From Archilochus colubris (lineage: Eukaryota; Chordata; Aves; Apodiformes; Trochilidae), in the NCBI GenBank assembly GCA_023079485.1, contig CM041089.1, positions 15,347,660 to 15,411,659 on the forward strand: a DNA stretch of 64,000 bases. Direction: 5' to 3'. Of this stretch, positions 1-20,952 are shown one piece after another. The position numbers were made by a program, and so were the translations under genes. Each line of letters starts with the position of its first letter. Positions within the stretch are counted from its first letter, which is position 1. The notes under the pieces are model-generated. The model did not search any database. It was not told the origin of the DNA and saw only the letters and a list, made by a program, of their open reading frames with translations.

Positions 1-467
1 TTTGCAAAGACTGGGAAGCTGACAGGCTGAGAGGAGCTCCAGCCTGGATGTGGTCCTAGGTGTGAAATCATCCCTGAGGAATGTGTGGCACTGATCAGCA
101 TCCCCTCTGCATCTCTGGCTGTGTGGCTGCCTGCTGGCTGGGGCAGGTTGGCATTCCTGATGGTGGAGGTGGCTCCACAGCCTGGCACTTGGGGTCTGTC
201 TCATTTCCTCCTCCTAGAGGGATTGGTGAGAACTCCCAGAAATGCCCCAAAATGTGCATGCTGGTCAGTGTAGGTTCCAGCTCCACCATCTCTCTGCACT
301 GCTGCCCAGAGGTGGGAGGGATGTGTAGATCTATGGACAACCCTGAGCTCCAGTGGGAAGGGGGAGGGAGGCTGCTCCCAGATAAAACCTCAGCAATGCA
401 TCTTACCCTCACCCTACCCACCAGTTTTGCTGTGTCACTGCCATCACTCTTTTCTGCCTTTCCCCAG
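1..467 (+). other. Intron of the left-edge TBC-domain gene
   Basis: This stretch precedes the first recognisable coding exon. It ends in a pyrimidine-rich tract and an AG acceptor at 466-467. I see no coding segment or repeat in it. The earlier exons of the gene, which would hold most of the TBC domain, lie outside the window to the left. Confidence 0.6.
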
Positions 468-620
468 AGCGTTTGCTGAAGATGACACTGGAAGACTTAC
501 GGGAGTTTCTGCAGGAAAAAACTGCCACTTCCCTGCAGTACGAGGACGATGCCATCATCGAGCAGCTGCAGGTGTCAATGACTGAGCTGCGCAGGATGAA
601 AATCGACCTCCCCCCCCCAG
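468..620 (+). CDS. Penultimate coding exon, USP6NL/RN-tre-like TBC-domain Rab GTPase-activating protein (partial)
   Basis: A 153-base internal exon with an acceptor AG at 466-467 and a GTGGGT donor at 621. It reads ERLLKMTLEDLREFLQ and ends MTELRRMKIDLPPP, entering in phase 2 and leaving one base (G) for the next exon. Helix-rich text of this kind, with a leucine-spaced LREFLQ block, an acidic YEDD loop and an IEQLQ...EL..K.DLP.P end, is how I recognise the C-terminal edge of the TBC (Tre-2/Bub2/Cdc16) domain in USP6NL/RN-tre proteins. These stimulate GTP hydrolysis by Rab GTPases in endocytic traffic. The arginine and glutamine fingers would be in upstream exons outside the window. The family call rests on motif memory, not an alignment; another TBC1D protein is possible. 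The exon ends in a run of nine C bases (610-618). Confidence 0.65.
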
Positions 621-829
621 GTGGGTAGAGGGAAGGGTGAGCAGCCCAGGGCAATACCCAGTGGTACCAAATCCCTTGAGGACCAGAGCCATCCCTCTGG
701 CATGGCTGGGAGATGGGGCAGCCAAGAAGGGCTGGCAGCATTTGCTTTCCCCATGGTCAGGGCATGTTAAATGCAAAAATGGATGCAGGTTGGGTTCTAT
801 TTTTTTTTTTTTTTTTGCTTCCAATGCAG

Positions 830-2076
830 CAAAGCCTGAAGAATTCCCACGGAAACCCCTGGGTCTGGAGCTCTCCCTCAACCTAGTAGCTGTGAAGAGC
901 AATGTGGCAACCAGTGGCCAGAATGGCTGTGTGGGTGAGCACTCCGTGGACAGGGACACCCCTCCCCACAGAGGTCCTGGGGTGCTGGAAGGAATGGGGG
1001 AGGTGAAGACTCCCTCCCTCCAGGGCAATGAAGTAGCTGAAGCAACAGACATCCACCTGCATCCTCCTGATGGGGGTCTGCTGGGAGAAGCAGAGCCCAC
1101 TGGGGATGGGCAGCCACCCTCTTCTCTGAAGGCAAGCAAGCCAGAGGCCCACCTACCCCCAGCTCTGCCTCTGGAACAGCCTCTTCTCCCTCTCAGCTGT
1201 GCCATGATGGATGACAAGTCAGTCTCTCTCCCCACCCCAGCGGAGCAGAGCTCCTTGGACTCCTCTCTCCAAAACACATCAAGTTCTCCTCCCAGTTTGA
1301 GTGCTGCTGAGCTTTCTGCTATGGACCATGTGGCATGGCAGCCAAATCCTGCTGCCCTGCCAGGAGGAGAGCAAGCACCTTCCCTCTGCAAAGAGAGAGC
1401 ACTGAATGCACCCCCTCCTCCTCTGCCAGGCAGCTGGCAGCAGCTCCCCAGCACACCGCAGCACGGTGGCTCCCAGGAGAGCAAGGGCTGGGACCCAGTG
1501 GCTGAGAAGCACTGCAGAGCAGCACTGCTGGATAGGAGGGACCTGAAACGTTTGACATCCAAAGCTGCATCCACAGGGGACCTCAGCAGCTTGGGCCAGG
1601 CCAGGCCAGGGAGCACCCCGGGGTCTGTGCACTGGGCTGGGCATGGGCTGGGAGGTGGCAGCATTCCTGCCTGGCTGGGCAGTGACCTGGGGGCAGCAGG
1701 GCTGGGGCAGGACTGTCCCTTCCAGCAGGTCCCACCCCACACAGTGATGGAGAACAGTCCCTACAGTGTTCTCAGAACCATCACTCCCCTCCAGCTGGCC
1801 CATGCAGCAGAGCAGGGTTTCTCCAGCAGCAAGCAGGTGGCATTGCCTCTGCCAGAGACTGCACAGCCCTTGCCTGCTACCTCTGTGCCACCACCTCTTG
1901 TGCTGGACCCAGAGGAGGCAGATGGAAAAAAAAGCCTCCAGAAAGCATTAAATGTACTGAAAGTCCCATGGTCTGTCCCAAGCCCCCATCCCCAGGTTGC
2001 CAAATCTTCCTCAGACAACAGTTTCCTTTCAGGCTCCCCTCCTCAGGCAAAGCTGCCCAAATCAGTGACATTTTAG
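830..2076 (+). CDS. Last coding exon: proline/serine-rich C-terminal tail of the USP6NL-like TBC protein
   Basis: The acceptor is a T-rich tract with AG at 828-829. The G carried from the previous exon plus CA makes Ala, so the junction reads PPP-A-KPEEFPRKPLG, a proline-rich linker similar to that following the TBC domain in RN-tre proteins. The exon stays open for about 415 codons to a TAG at 2074-2076 (end AKLPKSVTF). The tail is low-complexity, rich in Pro, Ser, Gln and Gly, with no enzymatic domain and one clear polyproline stretch (APPPPLPGSW) that could bind SH3 domains. Open frame over 1.2 kb, correct phase across the splice and plausible junction text make this real coding sequence. 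A long antisense frame over the same bases (555-1742) is a shadow. The true protein start is outside the window. Confidence 0.65.
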
Positions 2077-3135
2077 TGGCGGTGGGGGAAGATGAGGAAG
2101 AAGAAGCAGGTGCTGGAGCAGCACCCTCAGCCCATTTTTGGGGTCCCCCTTTCAGCATGGGTGTGTCTGGGTGACAGCACAGCAGCCACTGCCTGTACCT
2201 CTGCTTTGGGATGAGCACCCAGCAAGGAGTGGTGGCCCTCAGCACCAGCAAATTGAGTTTGCATCTTTCCTATGGACAAACTGGAAAGTGCTCTCAGTTT
2301 TTGTTCCTTGGTGCTCGCCAAGTACTGTTGTATTTTGGGGGAGATGCTGGTGAATGTCTTTTCTTGTGCTCCTGCTTGCCATAGTTACCCATGGCCAGGA
2401 AAGTGGGTGCAAGGCACAGGAGCCCAAAATGCTTTCTTTAAAATGCCTGATCAGTGCAGCCATCAGCATTGCTTTTAAAGGCCTTTGTAGCAATAGATCT
2501 TTATTTCTTTTCCCAGGCCCTGCCTTGGAAGGCAGCAGCATTTTCAGGCAGGGCCATGGTGCCTTCTCTATGCAATGCCCAGCTGTGCCTGCTGGATGCT
2601 GTCCCAGAGGGAGGTTGAGCAGCCTGGGAGTCCCTGGGGAGGGGACATTCTCCTTGGTGCCACCCCAGGATGGATCTTTCCCTGAGTTCCCAAGGTGACA
2701 AGGACACAGATGAAGGTTGAGCCCTGTTTTTTAGGGCTCAGTGGCCTTTCTGCTGGCGTGTCCCTTGCAGGTCCAGGGTGGTGAGCAGGCTTGCTGCCTT
2801 TTGCTTGGTTGAACAGGAAGAATGGCTGCTGCCTGGGGAAAGCTTCTGCCTTTCCTGGGATGCTCCTGGAGGTGTGATGGTGTCTAATCACAGTGGTCAA
2901 GCTGAAGCCTGCTTTTACTTGGAGCAAGTCAAGTGTCAGGGTGGGATGGGCACAGGAACTGGGAAAAGGGGCACACATTGCCCAGAAGCTGATACTAGTT
3001 TTTTTTTGGCTTGGCCCATCCAGAAATCAACAGCTAAGGAAACCTGGGCACAGGGGGTTGGAAGCTGATGCTGTGGAGTGTTAAGTTCCCACAGGCCACT
3101 GCTGAGGAGGTAATAAAATAGGTTCCCATATCCCC
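2077..3135 (+). other. Probable 3' untranslated region of the TBC-domain gene
   Basis: Sequence after the TAG has no long conserved frame. The first canonical AATAAA on the plus strand lies at 3112-3117 and is a plausible polyadenylation signal, giving a 3' UTR of about 1.05 kb. A second AATAAA at 6065-6070 could serve a longer isoform. The exact end is inferred. Confidence 0.45.
3112..3117 (+). terminator. Candidate polyadenylation signal (AATAAA) for the TBC-domain gene
   Basis: Canonical hexamer about 1.04 kb after the stop codon, in the correct orientation. Cleavage would be expected 10-30 bases downstream. No transcript evidence is available here. Confidence 0.4.
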
Positions 3136-6100
3136 ACCTCAGGCACCAAGTCCTGTCTGCCCCCCCCATCCCAGGGTCTCTGCTGCACAGCCTTAAGCCT
3201 TGGCTGGATGTGCAGGGACAGCTCATCCCAGTGAAGAAGCTGCTTCACAGTCCTGTTCCCAGTGTCTGCTTCATCCCTGCACATGAAGGGATCAGGAAGC
3301 AGCAGATCAATGGAAGCAGCAGGAAATGAAGTGGTGTAGATGTGTTTGCTGTCCAGAAGGGATGGCTGGAGGGATTCCCATCTCTTCATGGAGACCCTGG
3401 GCAAAAGCTCAATTCTTAGGAGACTTTGAAAACTTTTTTTTATTTCACAGGCTGCTTCAGTAACATTTACCTGATCTGAAGTCTACCTGCAAGCCCAGCA
3501 GAAAGCTTACTACTGTGTGGGCTTTATCAGGTTGGTTTTTGGGGGGTTTTGTTGGGTTTTTTGTTTGGTTTTTTTTTCTTATGTGCATGTGGAGGTTTAC
3601 ATAAGCACCAGAAGTGTGTCAAAGAGATGAACCCATCTTTGTTTGAATGTAGCCAGCTAATCACAGCACCCTCAGCTTCTGTCTGACCCCATCTGCTGTC
3701 TCTCCAGCCTTGCCCATCCTTTTTCCCTCTGCAGAGCAGGGATATAACCCTGTCTGTCACCTACCTCACAGGTGTGCTGAGGAGCTGGGAGCTGCACTTT
3801 GAGAACTGCTCTCTATGAATGTTCAGTATTTGTGTTTTGAGACTCAGGTCCTTTCTAGGACAACAGGGCTTGAACTGTGTTTAATTTAGAGTACATTTTT
3901 CAGTAACCATGCAGTAGCTAAACCTATTTGTGTGTTCAAATACCTGGGCAGTAATTCAGGACAGGTATTGTTGCTTTTTGCCAGCAGCCCACTGTCCTCT
4001 GGAGCTCCCTGAGCAGCAGCTGAGTGCTGGTTTTTGGCTTGTTTTCTGTAGCCTGGGGAGGGATCTGTTCTCTCCTTGAAGCACTCAGAGGACTCCTGGT
4101 AACAGTCAGGAATTTGGGTCAAGCGTGCAAGAGCTGAGACCTCTTTTCCCTCATTTTGGGCACAGAGCCTTTGCCTATTGCATTGCACGTGCACCTGGGC
4201 TCCTCACTGAGCATGTCTGGGGTAGTTTGCAGTGTTCACACTTTAAAAAGTGGTTTTTGCTCTAACGTTGGAATGTTGTCAAATATCCAGTACTTACAGC
4301 ATGACATTTCATGCACGGTGGTCAACAAGAATGTGGGGCAGGGGGATGGGCCTCTTCTTCAAGCCCTAACAGGAATAAGCAGCAAGGTGCTCAGTGACTT
4401 CCAGGCTTAGGGAAAAAACTCCATCTGGTTCCAGTGTCCAGGCAGACACAAGCTCCCTGCTCACACCAGTCCGCTTCTTGCTGGGAAGGTCTCTGAGCTC
4501 CTCACCAACCTCTCACCCCTAAAATCTGGGAACAAAGGAGCCTGAGCTGGCAATGTGGATCCCTTTCCCTGGAATGATGCTCTCCTGTCAGCCTCTCCAA
4601 GCAGGATCTACCAGACACATCTTCTGCCTCTCACTGCAGGTATTGCAGCCTGGGCAAGTCTGTGGCATCAGGGTCAAACAGCAGGGAGCCCAACCTGGGC
4701 TGTTTTGCTGAGGACAGGAAGGAAAGAAGAAAGGCAAGGGCAGAAACAACAAATCCCAGCCCCTTGCACCCCTGCCCCAGCCTCAGCCCCGGGGCAGAAG
4801 GCACAAGAACTGCAGCTCCAGGAGCAGCTGCCCCTGATCCTGCCCTTCCAGCCCTAAGACAGCTCCCACTCACTGCCCTCAATGCAGTTTTGAAGACCAA
4901 GGTTGCAGGTTTGGGTTGGTTTTGGTATTTTTTGGTATGGTTAGTGTCAGGCAGCAGGGTCCCAGTGAGCAGCTCCAGCAGGAACTGGAGCTGTGGTCAG
5001 GGACTCAGCCCTGCACTGTGGGAACCTGGCCAGAGGCTGCTTTGCTTTTGAATTGCTGAGCTTCTGTACAGCCTGTAACCAACTCTTGTGACCCTTTCTA
5101 ATGTATTATAATCATTACTTTAAAAGTCTTTACGTGTGGGGTTTTTTTCTTTTGTGTGTGTGTGTGAGTGTGTCGAGGGGGGTGTGTGTGTTAGGATCTG
5201 TTTCTTTCTTTTATTTGGATTTTTTTTTTGTAAGGAAGTTTGGGGAATTTCAGTCATTCATACCAAACAGACTTGTCTGGCATATTTGATGCTGTGTTTT
5301 ACAGGGTTGTAATGGGAATGGTTACAGAAGTTTAGCATCCAGTCAGACTCCCCAGGGTTTCCTAAAGCAACAGATGATGCAGTAAGACCAGTTGCCTGCC
5401 TGATAGCTTTTTACCTTGGTTCACCAAGTGTGCTTCAGCTGCAGCAGGTCCAAGCTGTTCCATCTGTCTTCTGCCATCTTCAGCTCTTCTACCACAGTTA
5501 AATTCCAGGCATTCCCAACAACAGTGGAAAGAAAACTGCTCCTCTTTACCTGCAGCCATCCCCTCACAGCTCCCTGACCCACAGGCAGCCTCTGCATGGC
5601 CCTGCTGAGATGTGGCTGCTGCTTGGCAGCTCTGCTGCAGCTTTCAGGTGTGGCCAAGATTTCAGGTTTAGAGTTTGTTTTCCCTGCCCCCAGGCAGTGC
5701 TGGGAGGAGGCTTGGATGGCACAGCACAGGAGGACTTAGTCGTGCTTCCTCTGGTCACTGCCAGCACAAGGTGGTGCCACTTACAGCTGAAAATGATTGT
5801 AAAAAGCTGTGTGCAAGCAGCATCCCTGACTCACCCCATTTTCTGTGCCGTGTGTCCTGTGCTGCCAGGAGCAGCTTGGAGAGGAGCTGCAGGGTTTAGG
5901 AGATGGCATTTATCTGACTGCTGGGACAGCCTCAGCTCCATGCTGCCAGGGAAGTGTCCAGGAGGGCAGGGATTCCCCTAGGAAAGATACGTTGTGCTGG
6001 GGATGTGGCAGGCAGAGTACTGATCCTCTCTGAAAGAGCCTTGGTCACTTGGTCATTGAAAAAAAATAAATGGGAGTACAGCTTTGCTTACTGGTATCCT

Positions 6101-8242
6101 TCCTTGGTCTGCACAGGCCATGTCTGTGCCCTGCTGTGGTTTTACTCTGACCCTGCAGGGACCGGCACAAGGCAGGGCTCTGCCACATCACTTGACAGCA
6201 TCCTTCTGACCAGTGCAGGAGCCTCAGGCATTCCCAGCCTTCAACAGGAGCTGAACACAGATCCCAGGTAGGGTTTTGGGTCTCAGTTCATGGAGGATGT
6301 GCCAAACATCCAGTGCAGAGTCCTCCCCAAGGGGAGTCCATCCCTGGGACTTACCCAGCAGAGAAGTGAAAGACCTCAGGGCAGACACAGGATGTTTATT
6401 CCTGGTGTGTTCATCCTGGGCTCAGAGGCTCCAGCTGGTGCCAGGAGGTCAGTGGCACAGCCTTGGCTGCAGGGGGGTCCCAGCACAGGAGGGATCCTTG
6501 AGGGGTAAAGTGCAGACAGCCTGGAAGTCAAGCAGCATCCTCCCCCTGCTCTGCCAGGGCCAGGGTGCTGCTCCCATACAGAGCAGGAGAGGTGGGTGCT
6601 GCCCTGGCCACAGCAGCAAATGAACTCTGGAGGATGCATCAAGGCTGCTGCTTAAATCCCAGTGGCCATGGGGTCACCCAGGGACCACTGCCCCTCTCCC
6701 CCATTCCCTGCTGGAGCCACTGCTCTCATCACAGCTTTCAGACAACTCAGCACCAGCTCCCTGGCTCCAGGACTGGTCCCTATCCAGAAACCAACACAGA
6801 CCCACAAACTGGGCTCTAGTTCTGGTCCCCTGGCAGTCTCCAAAAGTTTCTGGTCCTTCCTGAGCCAACCCACCAGCACCAGAACCTGGGTCAGGCTGCC
6901 CTCCCTGCCACTGCTGAGAGTCTGACAACTCTGCTGCGTGCCTGTGCAATACATCAGCAAGTTCCAAATAACTGATGCAAGTGGAGCCTGGAGCAGTGCC
7001 AAGCTGAGGGAGGGAGCAAAGTTTTGGGGTGGATCAGACTCATCCCTGGCTGCAGCTGGGGGAGAGAGCTGGGCAGACTGTGCCTGGGAGCTTTGCACCC
7101 CAGTGTGCGTGGCAGAGGCAGTGATGGAGTTAGGCTGAGTCTGGAGGTCTTGCTCCTTCTTGGGCTGCTGTGCTGCTCACCTGATGCTCAGACACTGCTC
7201 TGATCTTCATGCACAGGAGCTGGGGCAGTGGTGCTGGGAGCTGGGAAGCAGAACAAGGGCACACAGAGCACAGAGCTCCCAGTCCCAGCAGTCTTGGCTG
7301 GGACCAGCACCTTTGCTCTGCTAAACCAGAGCCTACACTTGACCCAGAGAGAACAAGACTCCCCTGTTCTGGGGGAATGATGCTGATCATGGGGCCAGAC
7401 CCAGCTGCCTGCCCTGGTTCCCAGAAGCTGCTGTTGGCAAGGATGTTTGCTGTCAGAGCACCCTCTGAGCACTGCCACCTCCTTCCTATCAAGTATAACC
7501 CAGCACAGAGAGAATAACAGGCCAGCTGGACGAGACAGGTTTGATCCTTTCCCAAACCATCTCCAAAATCCTACAACCTCAGCATTCAGTCACACAAGGA
7601 ACAGGACATGGGCACCATGACAACATAAGAGACAAAAGCAAACCAGACTGTGTTTTGCAACTAGAAGATACTTTACCAGCTCTAGAGCTTTCCTGAGCAA
7701 GCTGGAAAACCTCACTCTGAGGGGTGCAGAATGCATTGCTTAATTTGGCTTCCTGCTCCCGACCAGACTGCTGAAGGACTTTGTATCCTGGCCAGGGGTG
7801 CTCCAGCCTGCCCTTGTCCAGCTCTGCAGCCCTAGGAAGTGCCTGCCCTGGGAGGACACCTCAGCCTTGCTGCTTCCCAAGCTCCTCAGCTCATGGTCCT
7901 TGATTCTGGCTTCTGGCACCCAACCAGAAATGAGGAACCACTCTCAGTGGTTGGAGCCATCTGGTCCTTGAGTGCCCACAGGATGTGCTGAGAGTCTGTA
8001 ACACAACATTACTTCTCATCTAAAGGTCCCCAGGTAGAGCCACCCCATCCTCCTCCAAGGGCTTGTTAAAGATTGGGATAAGGTTCAGTTCTATTGGAAA
8101 AGAGTCCCAAGTTCTTAGTGCAGTAAACCGACCAAGTAAGGACCCCACATCAACCCACTCTGTAGCTGTTCATGCTTTCAGTCAATCTCCCAGCAGAATG
8201 AAGGAGCCCTGCCTTCTGCCCTGCCTGTTTACAAACAAACAG
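3136..8242. other. Intergenic/3' flanking region with no recognised gene
   Basis: Lies between the 3' ends of two convergent genes. Reading frames here are short, mostly GC-biased and lack recognisable domains. It contains a GT-rich stretch at 5153-5190 and a second plus-strand AATAAA at 6065-6070. I see no RNA gene or mobile element that I can name. Confidence 0.5.
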
Positions 8243-8925
8243 CCAGGCAGAAAGGGAGCTGGGAGTCTGGATTGCCAGGAAGCTGAAGAGGAACCAGCAG
8301 TGTGCCCAGGTGGCCAAGAAGGCCAATGGCATCCTGGGCTGGCTCAGGAACAGCGTGGCCAGCAGGTCCAGGGAAGGGATTCTGCCCCTGTGCTCAGCTC
8401 TGGTGAGGCCACAGCTTGAGTCCTGTGTCCAGTTCTGGGACCCTCAGCTCAGGAAGGAGATTGAGGTGCTGGAGCAGGTCCAGAGAAGAGCAAGGAGGCT
8501 GTGAAGGGATCCAGCAGAATTCCTGTGAGGAAGGGCTGAGGGAGCTGGGAGTGTTGAGGCTGGAGAAGAGGAGGCTCAGGGGAGACCTCATCACTCTCTC
8601 CAACTCCCTGAAAGGAGGTTGGAGCCAGGGGGGAGTTGGGCTCTTTTCCCAGGCAACTCTCAGCAAGACAAGAGGGCAGGGTCTCAAGTTGTGCCAGGGG
8701 AGGTTTAGGTTGGAGATGAGAGAATTTCTTTCTGGAGAGGGTGATCAGGCATTGGAATGGGCTGCCCAGGGAAGTAGTGGATTCTCCGTGTCTGGAGAGA
8801 TTTCCAAAGAGCCTGGATGTGGCACTGAGTGCCATGGGCTGGGAACCACGGGGGGAGTGGAGCAAGGGTTGGACTTGGTGATCTCTGAGGTCCCTTCCAA
8901 CCCAGCCAATTCTGTGATACTGTGA
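8243..8925 (+). mobile_element. CR1 LINE, 3' fragment (copy a)
   Basis: A 5'-truncated CR1 retrotransposon in plus orientation. It begins inside the C-terminal reverse-transcriptase region (text corresponding to [11 protein letters not shown]...[10 protein letters not shown] appears with frameshifts) and ends in the CR1 3' UTR signature (GGTCCCTTCCAACCCAG, then a degenerate ATTCTGTGATA tail). Its 3' half is nearly identical to copy b at 27279-27699, so the two belong to one relatively young subfamily. Frames inside are broken; it is not a functional gene. Confidence 0.93.
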
Positions 8926-11900
8926 AACCCTCTATTTCCAGGCTTCACCCTTGACACAACTTAGGTTGGGAGCTTTTCTGGGCTCCTCTGGTCCAGCTCC
9001 CCCCTGTAATGCCTGACACAGCCTGTTTAGCACTGCCCAGCATCAGCCCAGGTGCTGCTGCAAGGCACACACCCAGCTGAGGGCAGGGCATCTCCTCCTT
9101 GGGGAACTTCTCCCACTGGAACTGGGATTGGCTTTTTTGCAGGAACTGGTGTCAGGCAGCCAAAGGCGGGGCAGGCTGTGCCCCACAGTGGTTTGGAGCA
9201 TACAGGTACAAAAAGCAAGCTGTGAGCACAAGTCCTCTCTTGTCCAGACAGAAAGCAAACATGGCAACTCCTAAAAGTACTGGAATTTAATCCTGCTGCT
9301 TTAATTCTCCTGCTGTCTGGCATGACAGAGCACAAGGAATGGGACAGGAAGGTGCCTGCATGAATGCTGGGAAGGAACCCTGGGATGTGGCTTTATGCTG
9401 GGGGTTCCTGCAGCAGTTTTGCTGTGTGAGACAGGGAGCTCACTGTCACTGCTGCCAGCCTATGTGCTCACCTGTGATTAAACTCTGCACAGGGCAGGTG
9501 AAGGTCTGAGGATTAGGATCAGCATTAACCGAAGAGAGCATAAAGGGCTGATTCTATTGCTGCAGCAGGTAAACATCTGGGAGGGGCTGTGCCAGAAAGA
9601 GCTGTCTGGAAAAAAATCAAGGAAGCAACAAACCAGCACCAGTTCTGAGATCTCCCAGATGCTTCTTCCCTTCCAGCCAACACATGGGAACACAGGAATA
9701 AAAAACAACATATGGGCCATACAGGGATCCCACAAGGACTAAGTTGAAGGCAAAGCACCCAGGTGAGCACTGAGGAAGGCTTGGACTAGGTGCACTCTTC
9801 CACCCAACCTAAAAGTGGGGACAGCAGGAAGTTTCAGGTGGCCTGGGAGAGACAGGGACATGACAACAACATGCTGTAGAGAAGACAGCACTTTTCTTGA
9901 CAAATACCCCACCCTGATCATCTTCATGGTGTACAGCATGACCTCGGTCCATGGAGAGCAAATCTCAGCACCCTTCCCATCAGCTATCCCACCAACAATC
10001 CTACCAGAGCACCACCAGCAGCACTGGCTGGAAGGAGAACATCATGAAGGTTTGTCAAGACCATCAAATAATAATTTACTGTGATTCAATCTGTGGCTTT
10101 GTACAGTTGCTGAGGTGGGATGAGGCCAAAAGAGGAGGGGATGAGGGAGGAAAAAAAACCAGAAAAAAAAGTTGTTTGCCGCAGGCTTGAGTGAAATGGG
10201 AGTTAGTCCTTGGAGGGGCTCATGCTCCCCCTTTCCTCTTCCTCTCCCCCTATACTCCTCCCCTTAATCCATTTACTTCTTCCTTTGCTTCCCCTCTTTC
10301 CGTGTGCTCTGCACAGTAGGAATCTCTCCAAGACACAGTCCAGTCAGCTGAAACCAAAAGGGGACACTCATTAGCACCATCAGGACTGTTTGCATCACCC
10401 ACCCCCAGTGTTTTGGGATGACACTGCTACTGCCCACAGATAGGAAAAAACTTATGTTGGGAGCTTTTCTGGGAGCCTGTGGTCCAGTATGACAGCTCTA
10501 AGAAGTCCAGAGCTGGCTCAGCTGTGCTTGTGCTGAAATGAACAAGCAAATGGTCTGTGGTGTGACCAGGGAGCATCTCACCAGACCTGTGTCTGCCCAG
10601 ACCCTTGTGTTGTGTGCTGAGATCTTTCTCCCTCCTCCAGGGATGATGGGAACCACAAAGTGATTCCAGGACAAATGCAGCCAAATCTCTATGGCCATAC
10701 AACCAACCTTTCCTGGGTGTCTTTGCCTTGCTTCTGTGCCAGGATGTTCCTCCCTCTCTGCTCTTGGACACTATAGCTAGAATAACCTGGGATGTCTGGT
10801 TTAGTCTGTGCCTTAGCAGATAAAGATGCGGGCAACCCACAGGGCACACTTTTAACAGAGCAGAGTGTTTTAAAGAGACTACTTCCCACCCCTTCTTGGC
10901 CCTCTCTCCCACCCCTTCTTGGCCCTCTCTTTGAAAACATTGCCCTGATCAGTGCTGACCTCTGGGCTGTGACAGTCTGAGCTCCAGGCAGTCCCTGCAG
11001 GGAAGCAGCTGAGCCCATGCTCTCAGCTGTGAGCCCAGAGCAGAAAAGCAGCCACAACCTGATATCCCCATTTGGAGAAAGTGCTCCTGAACCTTTGGAG
11101 AACTCTAACACCTGGAAAACCTCCCTTAGCAGTGGTAAGTGTGCTGGGCACAGCACTTGGCTCAGCCCCCAGGAAACCTCATGTGCTTTGGGTGGGAGGT
11201 GTGTTTTTTGCTCAGAGGTAGTAAAGCAATTTTTTTTTTTTCCCTGTTTAGGGAAGAGCTCTGCTGCACTCACACACTTGGGCTCAAAAATCAACAGAGG
11301 AAAAACAGCTGCCCACCTCCTCCAAAGCATCATCTCTGAGAGGACACGATGCACTTCCCTTTAGGACTAGCAGCAGTGTAAAGGGGTAAAGGGGCATCCC
11401 AGGTACTTAGGAGACTGCCCTAAAGACACTGAGGCAATGTTTGTGCAGGCTTTTCTCCTACAACCCAATCCCAGATGTCCTCAGCACACATCTCCCTGGT
11501 GCACTCATCCCCAATTGCCTCTCTCCTCTTCTGCCATGGAAGGAGCTGGTTACACAGCCAGATCTTCTCTGACTTCTGGCTCAAGTCCACCAAGCTCATG
11601 GGGGGGACCTCAACAGAAGCTCCCACTCACTGTTATCCAGCAGGATTAAAATGATTTAAATAAGCTTATTATTAAAAAAAAACCAACCAAACAACAAGGA
11701 AAGAAAAAGAACAACAACAGGCAAGTGAACATGGACGGTCTGAGCAGCAGCATTTCTGGCTCCAGCAGGCAGTTTATAAAAGCAGAAGAGCCCCCTGATG
11801 GCTCATTCTCAACACTGCATCAGCTCCAAATACCGAGAGTGTGCTCTGCAACGGGGAGAACTCGAAGCTTTTGCAGTCAGAATGTCTGCAATTTACACAT

Positions 11901-12410
11901 CAGATAGCAACGTGCTCAGCCAGCTCCTTGTCTTTCTAGAGCCCATCTGCTGAACATGCAGCAAGCCACACACATTCAGCACTAGCTTAACTCCTCTTTC
12001 AGAGAGGCAGCAAGGGAAGGAGCTTTCTGGGGAAAGCACAACCAAACACCTATTTTTAAAAATTCATTTCTGTAGAATTTTGTCCCACAGAAGGAAAAAT
12101 AAAAATGAAGGAAATGAAGGAAATTCCGATTTCCAATGAAGGAAAAATAAAAAAACCTCTTTCCTCCCGCACACTTCCTCAGGACAGTGGGAGTCCAACT
12201 CACCTATGCTTTGACAGAAAACTACAATTTCAGACACAAAGTTGTTTCATTAAAAAAAATAAAATCCACTGCTGAAATCGTTTCTACTGCATTTGTTTGT
12301 GGATGAGTGCATCTGCAGTGAGCTCCTGCCATGCCTCCCTGCTGCACCCCCTCTTCTGCTTCCAGGGTAACCCTGCACACCCCAATCCCTGTCTCTGGCA
12401 CTCACCATGG
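8926..12410 (-). other. HRAS 3' untranslated and downstream region (extent unresolved)
   Basis: Sequence 3' of the HRAS stop codon on the minus strand. No AATAAA in the minus-strand sense is obvious. ATTAAA variants read on the minus strand at 9300-9305 and 9286-9291 and would give a 3' UTR of about 3.1 kb; an earlier weak site is also possible. The stretch also holds a 23-bp tandem duplication (10885-10930), an A-rich block near 11670-11720 and a GAAGGAAAAATAAAA-type duplication near 12090-12152. No second gene is recognised. Confidence 0.4.
10885..10930. repeat. Two exact copies of a 23-bp unit in tandem
   Basis: The unit CCCACCCCTTCTTGGCCCTC (plus TCT) occurs twice head-to-tail at 10885-10907 and 10908-10930. 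It is a minimal minisatellite or recent replication-slippage duplication. Confidence 0.9.

Positions 12411-20952
<8,542 letters not shown>

Noticed and set aside
637..829. ATG at 637 as the start of the 479-codon plus-strand frame
   Set aside because: 637-829 is intron (donor at 621, acceptor at 828-829); the poly-T tract would give a run of Phe. The real protein begins in exons left of the window.
555..1742. 395-codon minus-strand reading frame
   Set aside because: It lies antisense to the spliced last exon of the TBC-domain gene, whose frame, phase and junction text are convincing; the reverse frame is a by-product of its composition.
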